Shown here piece by piece: positions 39,375 to 47,920 of a stretch of 64,000 nucleotides of DNA (its first letter is position 1; each line of letters begins with the position of its first letter). Made by a program: the position numbers and the translations under genes. The stretch is from Sulfurimonas lithotrophica (GTDB lineage: Bacteria; Campylobacterota; Campylobacteria; Campylobacterales; Sulfurimonadaceae), in contig NZ_CP043617.1 of the NCBI RefSeq assembly GCF_009258225.1, positions 434,001-498,000 of the forward strand, read 5' to 3'. The notes beneath the pieces were generated by a model. It made no database searches, was not told the DNA's origin, and saw only the letters and a list, made by a program, of their open reading frames with translations.

Positions 39375-40821
39375 TTCACAAGAGTTTATCTTTTTATTTT
39401 TACCTATAACATTCTTTTTATATTTCTTTTTATTAAACAGAAGGTTAGTTGTAGGTGCAAAGGGATTGTTGGTCTTTGCATCATTGTTTTTTTATAGTTG
39501 GTGGAATATAGCTTATCTACCTATCATTTTAAGTTCTATGCTTTTTAACTATGTAGTCGGAAACAGTTTAAACGAAAATTTTTCTAAAGTAAAAGTTTCT
39601 AAGAAACTATTGCTTGGTGTTGGTATAGCTGCTAACTTATCATTACTTGGTTATTTTAAATATGCCGATTTTTTCATAAGCAATTTTAACTTGGCATTTG
39701 ATAGTAATATGGATTTATTGCATCTAGCACTACCTCTTGCAATCAGTTTTTTTACTTTCCAACAAATAGCTTATCTTGTAGATAGTTACAGGGCTGAAAC
39801 AAAAGAATATGATTTTTTAAATTATGCTCTGTTTGTTACTTTTTTTCCTCAGTTAATTGCAGGTCCGATTGTACATCATAAAGAGATGATGCCACAGTTT
39901 GCATCTAGATGGAACTTGGTTAAGAACTATAAAAATATAGCACTAGGTTTATTTATATTCTCAGTTGGTTTATTTAAAAAGGTAGTAATTGCTGATAAGT
40001 TTGCTATTTGGGCAACGGCAGGATTTGATAAAGCAGAGACATTAACTCTAATAGAAGGATGGGCTACATCACTTTCATATACATTTCAACTGTATTTTGA
40101 TTTTAGCGGTTATACAGACATGGCAATAGGTGCTGCACTACTGTTTAATATAAAACTACCTATAAACTTTAACTCTCCATATAAAGCAAAAGATATACAA
40201 GACTTTTGGAGAAGATGGCATATTACACTATCAAGATTCTTAAAAGATTATATATATATCCCACTAGGAGGAAATAGAAAAAGTAGCTTTAGAACATATA
40301 ACAACCTTATGGCTACATTCATACTTGGTGGATTATGGCACGGTGCAGGATGGACATTTGTGTTTTGGGGATTCTTACACGGTGCAGCTCTAGTAATACA
40401 CAGAGCATGGAAAAGCTTTGGTTTTACAATGAATTCAATACTTGCTTGGTTTATAACATTTAACTTTGTAAATATAGCATGGGTGTTCTTTAGAGCAAAA
40501 GAGTGGGATGATGCTATCAAAGTCTTAAAAGCTATGGCTGGTTTGAGTGGGATTGAATTCTCAACTAAATATGCACAGAAGCTATCATTTTTAAGTGACT
40601 ATGGTGTTACTTTTGGGCAGTGGTTACATAATATAAACGGCTCAAAAAGCATATCTTGGATATTTATAGCTTTATTAGTTGTTCTTATAGCTAAAAACTC
40701 TATGCAATTGCGTGAATCATTTAAACCTAATAAGTGGTACTTAATATTTAGTGTATCAATGGCTTTATATGCTATTTCAAATTTGAATAAATTATCAGAA
40801 TTTTTATATTTTAATTTTTAA
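39364..40821 (+). CDS. MBOAT-family O-acyltransferase (AlgI-like)
   Basis: A 485-residue multi-pass membrane protein that should move acetyl groups across or onto extracytoplasmic polysaccharide. AlgI landmarks: NSQEFIFLFLPITFFLYF at the start, LPLAISFFTFQQIAYLVDSYR, FPQLIAGPIVHHKEMMPQF, YFDFSGYTDMAIGAALLFNIKLPINFNSPYKAKDIQDFWRRWHITLSRFL and LGGLWHGAGWTFVFWGFLHG with the invariant His. Start at ATG 39364 after GGAG; it overlaps rmlB by 11 bp. It is followed directly by SGNH-like genes, the partner type known from alginate acetylation (AlgI with AlgJ/AlgX). Confidence 0.93.
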   Translation: MLFNSQEFIFLFLPITFFLYFFLLNRRLVVGAKGLLVFASLFFYSWWNIAYLPIILSSMLFNYVVGNSLNENFSKVKVSKKLLLGVGIAANLSLLGYFKYADFFISNFNLAFDSNMDLLHLALPLAISFFTFQQIAYLVDSYRAETKEYDFLNYALFVTFFPQLIAGPIVHHKEMMPQFASRWNLVKNYKNIALGLFIFSVGLFKKVVIADKFAIWATAGFDKAETLTLIEGWATSLSYTFQLYFDFSGYTDMAIGAALLFNIKLPINFNSPYKAKDIQDFWRRWHITLSRFLKDYIYIPLGGNRKSSFRTYNNLMATFILGGLWHGAGWTFVFWGFLHGAALVIHRAWKSFGFTMNSILAWFITFNFVNIAWVFFRAKEWDDAIKVLKAMAGLSGIEFSTKYAQKLSFLSDYGVTFGQWLHNINGSKSISWIFIALLVVLIAKNSMQLRESFKPNKWYLIFSVSMALYAISNLNKLSEFLYFNF

Positions 40822-40831
40822 TGGATAATAA

Positions 40832-41902
40832 TTGAAAACATCTAAAAAGTTTGTATATATTTTCTCATTAACATTAGTCTTTTTTTTAATGTTTAGTTTT
40901 TTTACATATCACAAGTATGTTAAGTATGTAAACCCGACTGATTATGTCATTGGTGATTTGGTTAGAATGTCTTATCATAAAGGATTGGCTTTACCTAGAT
41001 ATAATGAATTTAATTTATCAAAACGACATATACACTATAATGATTATAAAAAACAGAATGTAGATATGATTACAATTGGTGATTCTTTTAGCAATGGGGG
41101 AGGAGGAGGTTTAAATAGATACTATCAAGACTATATAGCCACCTATAACGAGCTTGATGTTTTGAATATTCCTCAATTGTCTGGAACAAATAGTTATTTG
41201 GAAACAGTTGTTTTGTTATGTAATAGTGGATGGTTGGAAAGAAAAAAAATTAAATATGTTTTAATTGGATCTGTTCAAAGATTTGTGATTGACAGATTTG
41301 CAAAAGATATTAATTATGATTTAAATACTGATGCAAATATTGATCAAGAAATAATTAGTTCATATGACTCTTATAATCCAAAAGATGAAGATAAACAACA
41401 AATTACTTTTATAAATAATTTAAATTTAAATGCTTTAACATACAATTTAAATTTTCTTGTTAAAGGGTATGGTAAAAACAAGAAGTATTATATAGAAAAG
41501 TTAAATAATGATTTTTTTACTTCTGAAATTAAAAATGAACTACTTTTTTTCTATGATGATATTCGAGTTTTAAAAGATGAAACACTAAAAAATATTAAAA
41601 AAGTCAATGATAACTTCAATAATTTAGCTAAATTACTATCAAATAAAGGGATAAAATTGTATTTTATGCCATCAGTAGATAAATATAATTTGTATAGTCG
41701 TTATATAACCAGCAATAAATATACTCAAAGTGTATTATTTGAAGAATTGAGAAAACTACCAAAAGAATATATCTTAATAGATACAAAAAACATACTATCT
41801 AAAGAAATAGAGAGTGGTGCAAAAGATATTTTTTATCCAGATGAAACACATTGGTCATATAAAGCAAGTAAAGCAATTTTTAAGAGTGTTAAAATTGAGT
41901 AA
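40832..41902 (+). CDS. AlgJ/AlgX-like SGNH protein 1, membrane-anchored
   Basis: A 356-residue protein with one N-terminal membrane helix and an extracytoplasmic domain. The nucleophile block is MITIGDSFSNGGG, and the terminal Asp-His block is FYPDETHWSYKASKAIF, the pattern of AlgJ/AlgX-type SGNH acetyltransferases. It should take acetyl groups delivered by the MBOAT protein just upstream and add them to a polysaccharide. Start is TTG at 40832. It is a more distant paralogue of the next two genes, and overlaps the second by 8 bp. Confidence 0.75.
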   Translation: MKTSKKFVYIFSLTLVFFLMFSFFTYHKYVKYVNPTDYVIGDLVRMSYHKGLALPRYNEFNLSKRHIHYNDYKKQNVDMITIGDSFSNGGGGGLNRYYQDYIATYNELDVLNIPQLSGTNSYLETVVLLCNSGWLERKKIKYVLIGSVQRFVIDRFAKDINYDLNTDANIDQEIISSYDSYNPKDEDKQQITFINNLNLNALTYNLNFLVKGYGKNKKYYIEKLNNDFFTSEIKNELLFFYDDIRVLKDETLKNIKKVNDNFNNLAKLLSNKGIKLYFMPSVDKYNLYSRYITSNKYTQSVLFEELRKLPKEYILIDTKNILSKEIESGAKDIFYPDETHWSYKASKAIFKSVKIE

Positions 41903-42977
41903 TTATAAAAAATATGTTTATATATTTTCACTGCTATTTCTTTTTAGTATTGGCTTTCATTTAACAGTTTGGAATGTTATATCTAAAAAGGTACTCTTAA
42001 CTGATAAACAAATCTATAGAGGTGATTTAGGTCGTACATCATTTAAAGTAGATAGCATCAACTCAAGGCCTTCTTATTTGGTAAAAGAAGCTAGAAATTT
42101 GCCTAAAAAGCATATAGTGTATAAAGATTTAAAACCTAGAGAAACAGTTGATGTAATCACTATAGGAGATTCATTTGCAAATGCTGCCACTCAGGGAATT
42201 AATCCATATTTTCAAGATTATATTGCTACATATAATGACTTTAAAGTACTAAATATACTTCCCCATTTTGGAAATTTTATAGAAACTATAGCTGTTTTTT
42301 ACAATTCAGGATTACTTGATGAACTAAGCCCTAAAGCTATAGTTATAGAGTCTGTTGAAAGATTTTGTATTCCTAGGTTTATCTCAAAATTAGATTTGTC
42401 TAAAAATATAGATAAAAGCAGACTAAAAAAAATTTTAGCAAAAGGTATAAATTTTTATCAAACTAAAGATCCATACATTAGTTTTATTAATTCTCAAAAT
42501 TTTAGAGCCGCAAGTTTTAATATACAAAGAGTATATAATAACTACGGAAATTATAAATTTGCTATTTTATCTCCAATGAAAAGAGACTATTTCAGTACTA
42601 AAGACTCTAACACCTTGCTATTTCACAGAGAAGATATTGAAAATAATTATTTAATTACAAACGAGAATATACAGAGTTTAAACAACAATTTTAATAAGCT
42701 TGCCAATAAACTTAAGAATAAAGGGATAAAACTTTATTTTATGCCGGCAGTAGATAAATATAATTTATATGAGCCATATATTGAAAACAACAGTTATCCA
42801 AAGAGTCAATTTTTTGAAATTTTAAGAGGGTTACCTAAAGAATATGAGTTAATAGATACAAAGGCTATACTTTCACAAGAGCTAAAAAAAGGTGTAAAAG
42901 ATTTATATTATGCAGATGATACGCATTGGAGTTATAAAGCCAGTGAAGCTATTTTTAAAAAGGTAAAGTTTGAATAG
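41895..42977 (+). CDS. AlgJ/AlgX-like SGNH protein 2
   Basis: A 360-residue paralogue with a membrane helix (YVYIFSLLFLFSIGFHLTVW), nucleophile block VITIGDSFANAATQGINPYFQDYIATY and terminal YYADDTHWSYKASEAIFKKV. Start chosen at TTG 41895, which overlaps the preceding stop by 8 bp exactly as the next copy does; a longer frame into the previous gene is not believable. Its last ~300 bp are nearly identical to the next gene, while the middle (about residues 165-255) differs strongly. Confidence 0.75.
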   Translation: MSNYKKYVYIFSLLFLFSIGFHLTVWNVISKKVLLTDKQIYRGDLGRTSFKVDSINSRPSYLVKEARNLPKKHIVYKDLKPRETVDVITIGDSFANAATQGINPYFQDYIATYNDFKVLNILPHFGNFIETIAVFYNSGLLDELSPKAIVIESVERFCIPRFISKLDLSKNIDKSRLKKILAKGINFYQTKDPYISFINSQNFRAASFNIQRVYNNYGNYKFAILSPMKRDYFSTKDSNTLLFHREDIENNYLITNENIQSLNNNFNKLANKLKNKGIKLYFMPAVDKYNLYEPYIENNSYPKSQFFEILRGLPKEYELIDTKAILSQELKKGVKDLYYADDTHWSYKASEAIFKKVKFE

Positions 42978-42988
42978 ATTCAAAAAAT
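42669..42988 (+). repeat. Direct repeat copy A (3' end of SGNH gene 2)
   Basis: This 320-bp block recurs at 43744-44063 with one base difference (GGGATAAAACT versus GGGATAAGACT), offset 1,075 bp. It covers the last ~100 codons, the stop and the first codons of the following gene. Confidence 0.95.
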
Positions 42989-44052
42989 ATAGCTTTTTAT
43001 TTGTACTATTTGTTTTAATAAGTGTTTTGTTTCATACTGTTGTTTGGCATATGATCTCAAAAAAAGTACTTTTGGTTAATGATGATCTATATAATGGTGA
43101 CTTGGGGCGAATTTCTTTTAAAACTGACAGTATTTATCCTAGGCCTTCTTATTTGGTAAAAGAAGCTAGAAATTTGCCTAAAAAGCATATACTGTATAAA
43201 GATTTAAAACCTAGAGAAACAGTCGATATAATCACCATAGGAGATTCCTTTGCAAATGCTGCTACTCAGGGAATTAATCCTTATTTCCAAGATTATATCG
43301 CTACATATAGTAATTTAAAAGTGCTAAATGTTTTACCATACTTTGGGAATTTTATAGAAACAATTGTAATTTTTGATAATTCAGGATTACTTGATGAGTT
43401 AAAGCCAAAAGCTATTTTAATAGAGTCTGTTGAGAGGACTTCGTTGCTAAGGTTTGGAGTAAAACTTAATTTTGATTTATTTATGGAAAAAATAAAATTG
43501 GTTGAAAAACTTAAAATTCAAAAAAACTCATATGTAATGAAAGATAATATGATAAATTTTATTAATAATCAAAATACTACTGCATTGTTAAATAACATAG
43601 AAATAAAACTTAAAAAATATAAGAAGTATGATAAATTGTCTATGGTTAAGTTAAACAATGATTTTTTTAATGTAGATGATAAAAATTCTTTATTGTTTTA
43701 TAATGAAGATATTGACGGAATAAATATAACAAGTCAAAAATCCATACAGAGTTTAAACAACAATTTTAATAAGCTTGCCAATAAACTTAAGAATAAAGGG
43801 ATAAGACTTTATTTTATGCCGGCAGTAGATAAATATAATTTATATGAGCCATATATTGAAAACAACAGTTATCCAAAGAGTCAATTTTTTGAAATTTTAA
43901 GAGGGTTACCTAAAGAATATGAGTTAATAGATACAAAGGCTATACTTTCACAAGAGCTAAAAAAAGGTGTAAAAGATTTATATTATGCAGATGATACGCA
44001 TTGGAGTTATAAAGCCAGTGAAGCTATTTTTAAAAAGGTAAAGTTTGAATAG
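42970..44052 (+). CDS. AlgJ/AlgX-like SGNH protein 3
   Basis: A 360-residue tandem duplicate of the previous gene, again with TTG start inside the previous stop. It keeps a membrane helix, IITIGDSFANAATQGINPYF and YYADDTHWSYKAS. Residues about 57-130 are close to copy 2, the C-terminal ~100 residues are identical but for one Lys/Arg change, and the middle third is unrelated in detail (for example RFGVKLNFDLFMEKIKLVEKL). That mosaic suggests recombination or gene conversion acting on the ends while the middle diversifies. Confidence 0.75.
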   Translation: MNRFKKYSFLFVLFVLISVLFHTVVWHMISKKVLLVNDDLYNGDLGRISFKTDSIYPRPSYLVKEARNLPKKHILYKDLKPRETVDIITIGDSFANAATQGINPYFQDYIATYSNLKVLNVLPYFGNFIETIVIFDNSGLLDELKPKAILIESVERTSLLRFGVKLNFDLFMEKIKLVEKLKIQKNSYVMKDNMINFINNQNTTALLNNIEIKLKKYKKYDKLSMVKLNNDFFNVDDKNSLLFYNEDIDGINITSQKSIQSLNNNFNKLANKLKNKGIRLYFMPAVDKYNLYEPYIENNSYPKSQFFEILRGLPKEYELIDTKAILSQELKKGVKDLYYADDTHWSYKASEAIFKKVKFE

Positions 44053-44063
44053 ATTCAAAAAAT
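43744..44063 (+). repeat. Direct repeat copy B (3' end of SGNH gene 3)
   Basis: Second copy of the 320-bp block at 42669-42988, one mismatch. It also sets the start context (AAGTTTGAATAGATTC) of the following gene. Confidence 0.95.
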
Positions 44064-45088
44064 TTTCGAAATATTACATATATATCTTAATATTTATATT
44101 TTTGACTATAATAACTACAAATTACATGGTTGATCCATATCAGCAATATAGAAAAGCTTCTTTCTACACATTTTTAGTTAAAAATGAAAGGTATATCAAC
44201 CCCGGTCTAATAAAGCATTATGAGTATGATTCATTACTAATCGGCACATCTATGGTCGCAAATTTTAAATCAAGTGATATTGAAAAAAAGCTTGGATTTA
44301 ACAAAGTTTTGAAAGTACCGACTTTTGGGGGAAATATTTGTGAACAAGTAGAGACAATAGAATTCGCCCAAAAGTATAAAAAGATAAATAATATTTTGTT
44401 TGGATTAGACTTATATTCATTTAGCGGGTTTAACATACCGACAAATATAAAAGAAGATTTTCCTAATTTTTTGTATGATGATTCTGTGTTGAATGACTCA
44501 AAGTACCTATTTAATACAAGAGTTTTTACTAGATCTTTAAAGTCAATAACAAAAAGATATGATGAGAAAAAAATATCTGAACAATTAGATAATTTGTATG
44601 AGTGGCAAAGTAAATATGAAGCAATGTTTGATGGTGGAAACAATGCAAAAACAAACTATTTGTCACAAGTTAATAGATATAAGTCTTTTAGACATTATTA
44701 TAAGTTTGAAATATTAAAAGATAATTTTAATAACTATCTTTTACCTCTCATAGAATCAAATAAAAATATAAATTTTTATTTCTTTTATCCTCCATATTCG
44801 ATTTTATATTATAAGTTAATGCAAAATGCTGGATATTTAGAAGAGTATTTAAAGTTTAAGTCATATGTATTTTCGATTATGAAAAACTATAAAAACATTA
44901 AACTATATGACTTTCAAAGTGAAGATATAGTTACTTGTAATTTAGCTAATTATAAAGATATTACACATTATCATCAGCGTATTAATTTATGGATGCTAAA
45001 TAACATGAGAATGAATACTTACTTAGTATCTAAGGATAATATTGATAAAATGATAAATAAACTTAATGAACAAGTTCAAAGATATTAG
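44045..45088 (+). CDS. SGNH-like membrane-anchored protein 4
   Basis: A 347-residue protein with an N-terminal membrane helix (YYIYILIFIFLTIITTNYMVDPYQQY). A GxS nucleophile-like block DSLLIGTSMVANF and a terminal DITHYHQRINLWML (Asp and His) fit an SGNH fold, but the sequence is otherwise unlike copies 1-3. Its first codons (NRFKKFS) come from the same repeated segment that begins copy 3 (NRFKKYS). Start TTG overlaps the previous stop by 8 bp. Probable role in modifying surface polysaccharide; not proven. Confidence 0.6.
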   Translation: MNRFKKFSKYYIYILIFIFLTIITTNYMVDPYQQYRKASFYTFLVKNERYINPGLIKHYEYDSLLIGTSMVANFKSSDIEKKLGFNKVLKVPTFGGNICEQVETIEFAQKYKKINNILFGLDLYSFSGFNIPTNIKEDFPNFLYDDSVLNDSKYLFNTRVFTRSLKSITKRYDEKKISEQLDNLYEWQSKYEAMFDGGNNAKTNYLSQVNRYKSFRHYYKFEILKDNFNNYLLPLIESNKNINFYFFYPPYSILYYKLMQNAGYLEEYLKFKSYVFSIMKNYKNIKLYDFQSEDIVTCNLANYKDITHYHQRINLWMLNNMRMNTYLVSKDNIDKMINKLNEQVQRY

Positions 45089-45098
45089 CGGAGACTTT

Positions 45099-45917
45099 AT
45101 GGAATATGATGGTTTAGATGTTATCGAAATAGATAGTATCGTTTCTGATAAACTTTTTTCTATGTGTACGCTTGTATCCAATATAGATGAATACAAGTTG
45201 TTGTTGGATTCTGCAAAAAAAGCCGGTTTTAATAATGATAATACAGAGTTTATATATATCGATAATACGCAAGATAATAAATATGATGCTTATGATGGTT
45301 TAAATCAATGTTTAAATAAAGCTAATGGAAAATATTTGATTTTGGTTCATCAAGATGTAGAGTTCAAATTTGATAATATTGAGGTTTTAACAGATAAAAT
45401 TAAAGAAATGAACGAGGTTGATCCTAAATGGGCAATTTTAGGAAATACCGGTTATGATATTAATGATATAAATACCCAATACACAAGAATTACAGATCCT
45501 GGACAGCTTGATGTACATAATGGACCTTTCCCTGCAAAAGTATCGTGTCCCGATGAAAATATTATGATTGTTAAGAATGAATTGAATTTAATGTTTTCTA
45601 AAAACATAGGGCATTACCATCTCTACGGTGCAGATCTTTCGATGCAGGCTCAGATGCAAGGATATCATACATATGTAATAGACTTTCACATACTACATAG
45701 AAGCGGTGGCTATCCAAACAAAAGCTTTTACGATACAAAATACAGAATGATTAAACAGTATCAAAAAGCATTGGAAATGAGGTTTTTTCGTACACCTTGC
45801 AGTCCTTTATTTCTATCTAGTTTTGGAGTATTAAATAAAATAATGAATTCAAAAGCAGTTTACAGCTTGAAAAAAAGAATAGATTCTTTAAGATATAGTA
45901 AAAAGCACTGTGAATGA
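45099..45917 (+). CDS. Glycosyltransferase family 2-like protein
   Basis: About 272 residues from ATG 45099, five bases after GGAG; an upstream ATG at 45066 lies inside the previous gene. It shows GT2-like features: LFSMCTLVSNIDEYKLLLDSAKKAG, ANGKYLILVHQDVEFKFDN (acidic DxE at the usual metal-binding place), WAILGNTGYD, HYHLYGADLSMQAQMQGYHTYVIDFHILHRSGG (acceptor loop with His). The donor sugar is unknown. It sits between two SGNH-like genes and overlaps the following one by 4 bp. Confidence 0.7.
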   Translation: MEYDGLDVIEIDSIVSDKLFSMCTLVSNIDEYKLLLDSAKKAGFNNDNTEFIYIDNTQDNKYDAYDGLNQCLNKANGKYLILVHQDVEFKFDNIEVLTDKIKEMNEVDPKWAILGNTGYDINDINTQYTRITDPGQLDVHNGPFPAKVSCPDENIMIVKNELNLMFSKNIGHYHLYGADLSMQAQMQGYHTYVIDFHILHRSGGYPNKSFYDTKYRMIKQYQKALEMRFFRTPCSPLFLSSFGVLNKIMNSKAVYSLKKRIDSLRYSKKHCE

Positions 45918-46972
45918 ACAATAAATATAGGTCTTATATTGTAAATTTTATAGCCTACATTAGCATCTTTTTAGGTTTACTAATATCGTTTAATATATTT
46001 ATTGACCCTTTGTGGATGTTTACACATAAAAATTTTTTAAATAGTAAACAAATCGATTTTGATGAACGTGAACAAAAAACAAATTATATCAATTCTAATA
46101 GTATAAAAGATTTTGATTCAATCTTACTAGGTAGCAGTAGAAGTACTTTTATAAACCAAAATAGTTTTGCCGGTATGAAAGTTTATAACTATGCCGTCAA
46201 TAGTATGTATCCCACTGAGTATAGAGAATATATAAATTTTTTTAAGGATAAAGTAAATAATGAATTAAAGTATATAATATTGGGAATTGATTTTTTTGGT
46301 ACAAATAAAAAATTTCCTATAAATTTTAATAAACCGTCTTTTTATTTAGACAGAAGTAAGTCTATATTTTATAAATTTAAGAACTTATTATCATATGATA
46401 TGTTTGAATTTTCAAAAAAAAATATTAAAAATTATTTTTATAATAAAGAGCTTATATATTATGATAGAAATAATATAAAGTACCATGATATTGTAGATGA
46501 AGCTACCAGAAAAACAAGATTTAAAATGACTTTGTTAAAGCATATAAATGATTTTAAAGATAAAAACTATGAATATAATGAAAATTATATTCAAATTTTT
46601 GAAAAAATAAAACAAGAAAATAAAAATTCTAAGTTCGTTGTTTTTACGCCACCAGTTACAGCGGATTTATTAGTTGCTTTAATTAGAGATACTAAAAGAT
46701 ATGATGAATATAAAAGATGGTTATATGATTTGATTTATACATTTGACAAAGTTTATCATTTTATGGATATAAACAATATGACAACTAATTTATTAAACTA
46801 TCCGGATGATGATCATATGTATCCAAAGCATATCAATACAGTGGCAAAAATCATTAGTTCAGAAACTAATAAAAAAGATAATTTTGGAGTGCTTTTGGAT
46901 AAAAATAATGTTAAAGAATATTTAGATGAACTTCAAAAAAAATTAAAATACTATGAAGTTAGGTATGAATAA
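45914..46972 (+). CDS. SGNH-like membrane-anchored protein 5
   Basis: A 352-residue protein with an N-terminal membrane helix (FIAYISIFLGLLISFNIFIDPLWMF). The putative nucleophile block is DSILLGSSRSTFINQ and the terminal acid-base block is YPDDDHMYPKHINTV. It is very AT rich: 46381-46440 has only 7 G/C in 60 bases, suggesting a foreign or fast-evolving gene. Likely another acyltransferase or esterase of the surface glycan, by context only. Confidence 0.6.
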   Translation: MNNKYRSYIVNFIAYISIFLGLLISFNIFIDPLWMFTHKNFLNSKQIDFDEREQKTNYINSNSIKDFDSILLGSSRSTFINQNSFAGMKVYNYAVNSMYPTEYREYINFFKDKVNNELKYIILGIDFFGTNKKFPINFNKPSFYLDRSKSIFYKFKNLLSYDMFEFSKKNIKNYFYNKELIYYDRNNIKYHDIVDEATRKTRFKMTLLKHINDFKDKNYEYNENYIQIFEKIKQENKNSKFVVFTPPVTADLLVALIRDTKRYDEYKRWLYDLIYTFDKVYHFMDINNMTTNLLNYPDDDHMYPKHINTVAKIISSETNKKDNFGVLLDKNNVKEYLDELQKKLKYYEVRYE

Positions 46973-47012
46973 TTTTTTAAATTTGATAAAATTAGTTTGA
47001 TAAAGGATTCGT

Positions 47013-47411
47013 TTGTTAGGAAAAATAATAGATTTTAAAATAAATGGAGATGATAGAGGTTCATTAATAGCTATAGAAGAAGGTTATAATGCACCTTTTG
47101 AAATTAAAAGAGTTTATTATATATTTGATACTAAGCTGGGAGTTGAGCGTGGATTTCATGCACACAAAAATCTTAAACAAATAGCAATAGCCGTAAAGGG
47201 AAGTTGTACATTTGTTCTTGATGATGGAAATAAAAAAGAAGAAGTTACTCTTACAAACCCAAATCAAGGTCTTTATATAGAAGGTTTAATATGGAGAGAG
47301 ATGAAAAACTTTAGTAAAGACTGTGTTTTAATGGTAATTGCTAGTGAACATTATGATGAAAATGATTATATAAGAGATTATAATGAATTTTTAAAAGAAG
47401 TAAATAAATGA
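47013..47411 (+). CDS. fdtA: dTDP-4-keto-6-deoxyhexose 3,4-ketoisomerase (FdtA-like)
   Basis: A 132-residue cupin. The core [28 protein letters not shown] carries the His pair expected in the active site, and ends with [36 protein letters not shown], typical of FdtA/QdtA. It converts the RmlB product to the 3-keto isomer. Start is TTG 47013, five bases after AAAGGA. It overlaps the acetyltransferase gene by 4 bp. FdtA and QdtA give different epimers and cannot be told apart by eye. Confidence 0.88.
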   Translation: MLGKIIDFKINGDDRGSLIAIEEGYNAPFEIKRVYYIFDTKLGVERGFHAHKNLKQIAIAVKGSCTFVLDDGNKKEEVTLTNPNQGLYIEGLIWREMKNFSKDCVLMVIASEHYDENDYIRDYNEFLKEVNK

Positions 47412-47917
47412 TACATAAACTAGCTGATGTTCAAAGTGAAAATATTGGAACTAATACATATATTTGGCAGTTTTGTGTTATATTAAAAGAAGCTATCATA
47501 GGAAATAATTGTAATATCAATGCAAGTGTTTTGATAGAAAATGATGTGAAAATAGGTAATAATGTTACTGTTAAAAGTGGTGTTCAAATTTGGGATGGTA
47601 TTACTTTAGAGGATAATGTTTTTATTGGTCCAAACGTTACTTTTACAAATGATTTTTTACCAAGAAGCAAACAGTATCCAAGTGAGTTTTTAAAAACTGT
47701 TGTAAAAAAAGGCTCATCTATCGGTGCAAACAGTACTATTGTAGGTGGAATAACTATAGGTGATTATGCTATGATAGGTGCAGGAAGTGTAGTAACGAAG
47801 AATATCGGTATGCAAGAACTTTGGTACGGAAACCCTGCTAGACATCAAGGATATGTTTGCAGATGCGGACAAAAATGCAATAAAGAATTAATTTGTGATG
47901 AGTGTAAAGGAAAGTAG
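47408..47917 (+). CDS. fdtC: dTDP-3-amino-3,6-dideoxyhexose N-acetyltransferase (FdtC-like)
   Basis: A 169-residue left-handed beta-helix acyltransferase. Hexapeptide repeats are evident ([78 protein letters not shown]). The C-terminus has four cysteines ([16 protein letters not shown]), possibly binding zinc. It acetylates the amino sugar made by the adjacent aminotransferase, giving a 3-acetamido sugar. Confidence 0.85.
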   Translation: MIHKLADVQSENIGTNTYIWQFCVILKEAIIGNNCNINASVLIENDVKIGNNVTVKSGVQIWDGITLEDNVFIGPNVTFTNDFLPRSKQYPSEFLKTVVKKGSSIGANSTIVGGITIGDYAMIGAGSVVTKNIGMQELWYGNPARHQGYVCRCGQKCNKELICDECKGK

Positions 47918-47920
47918 TTA

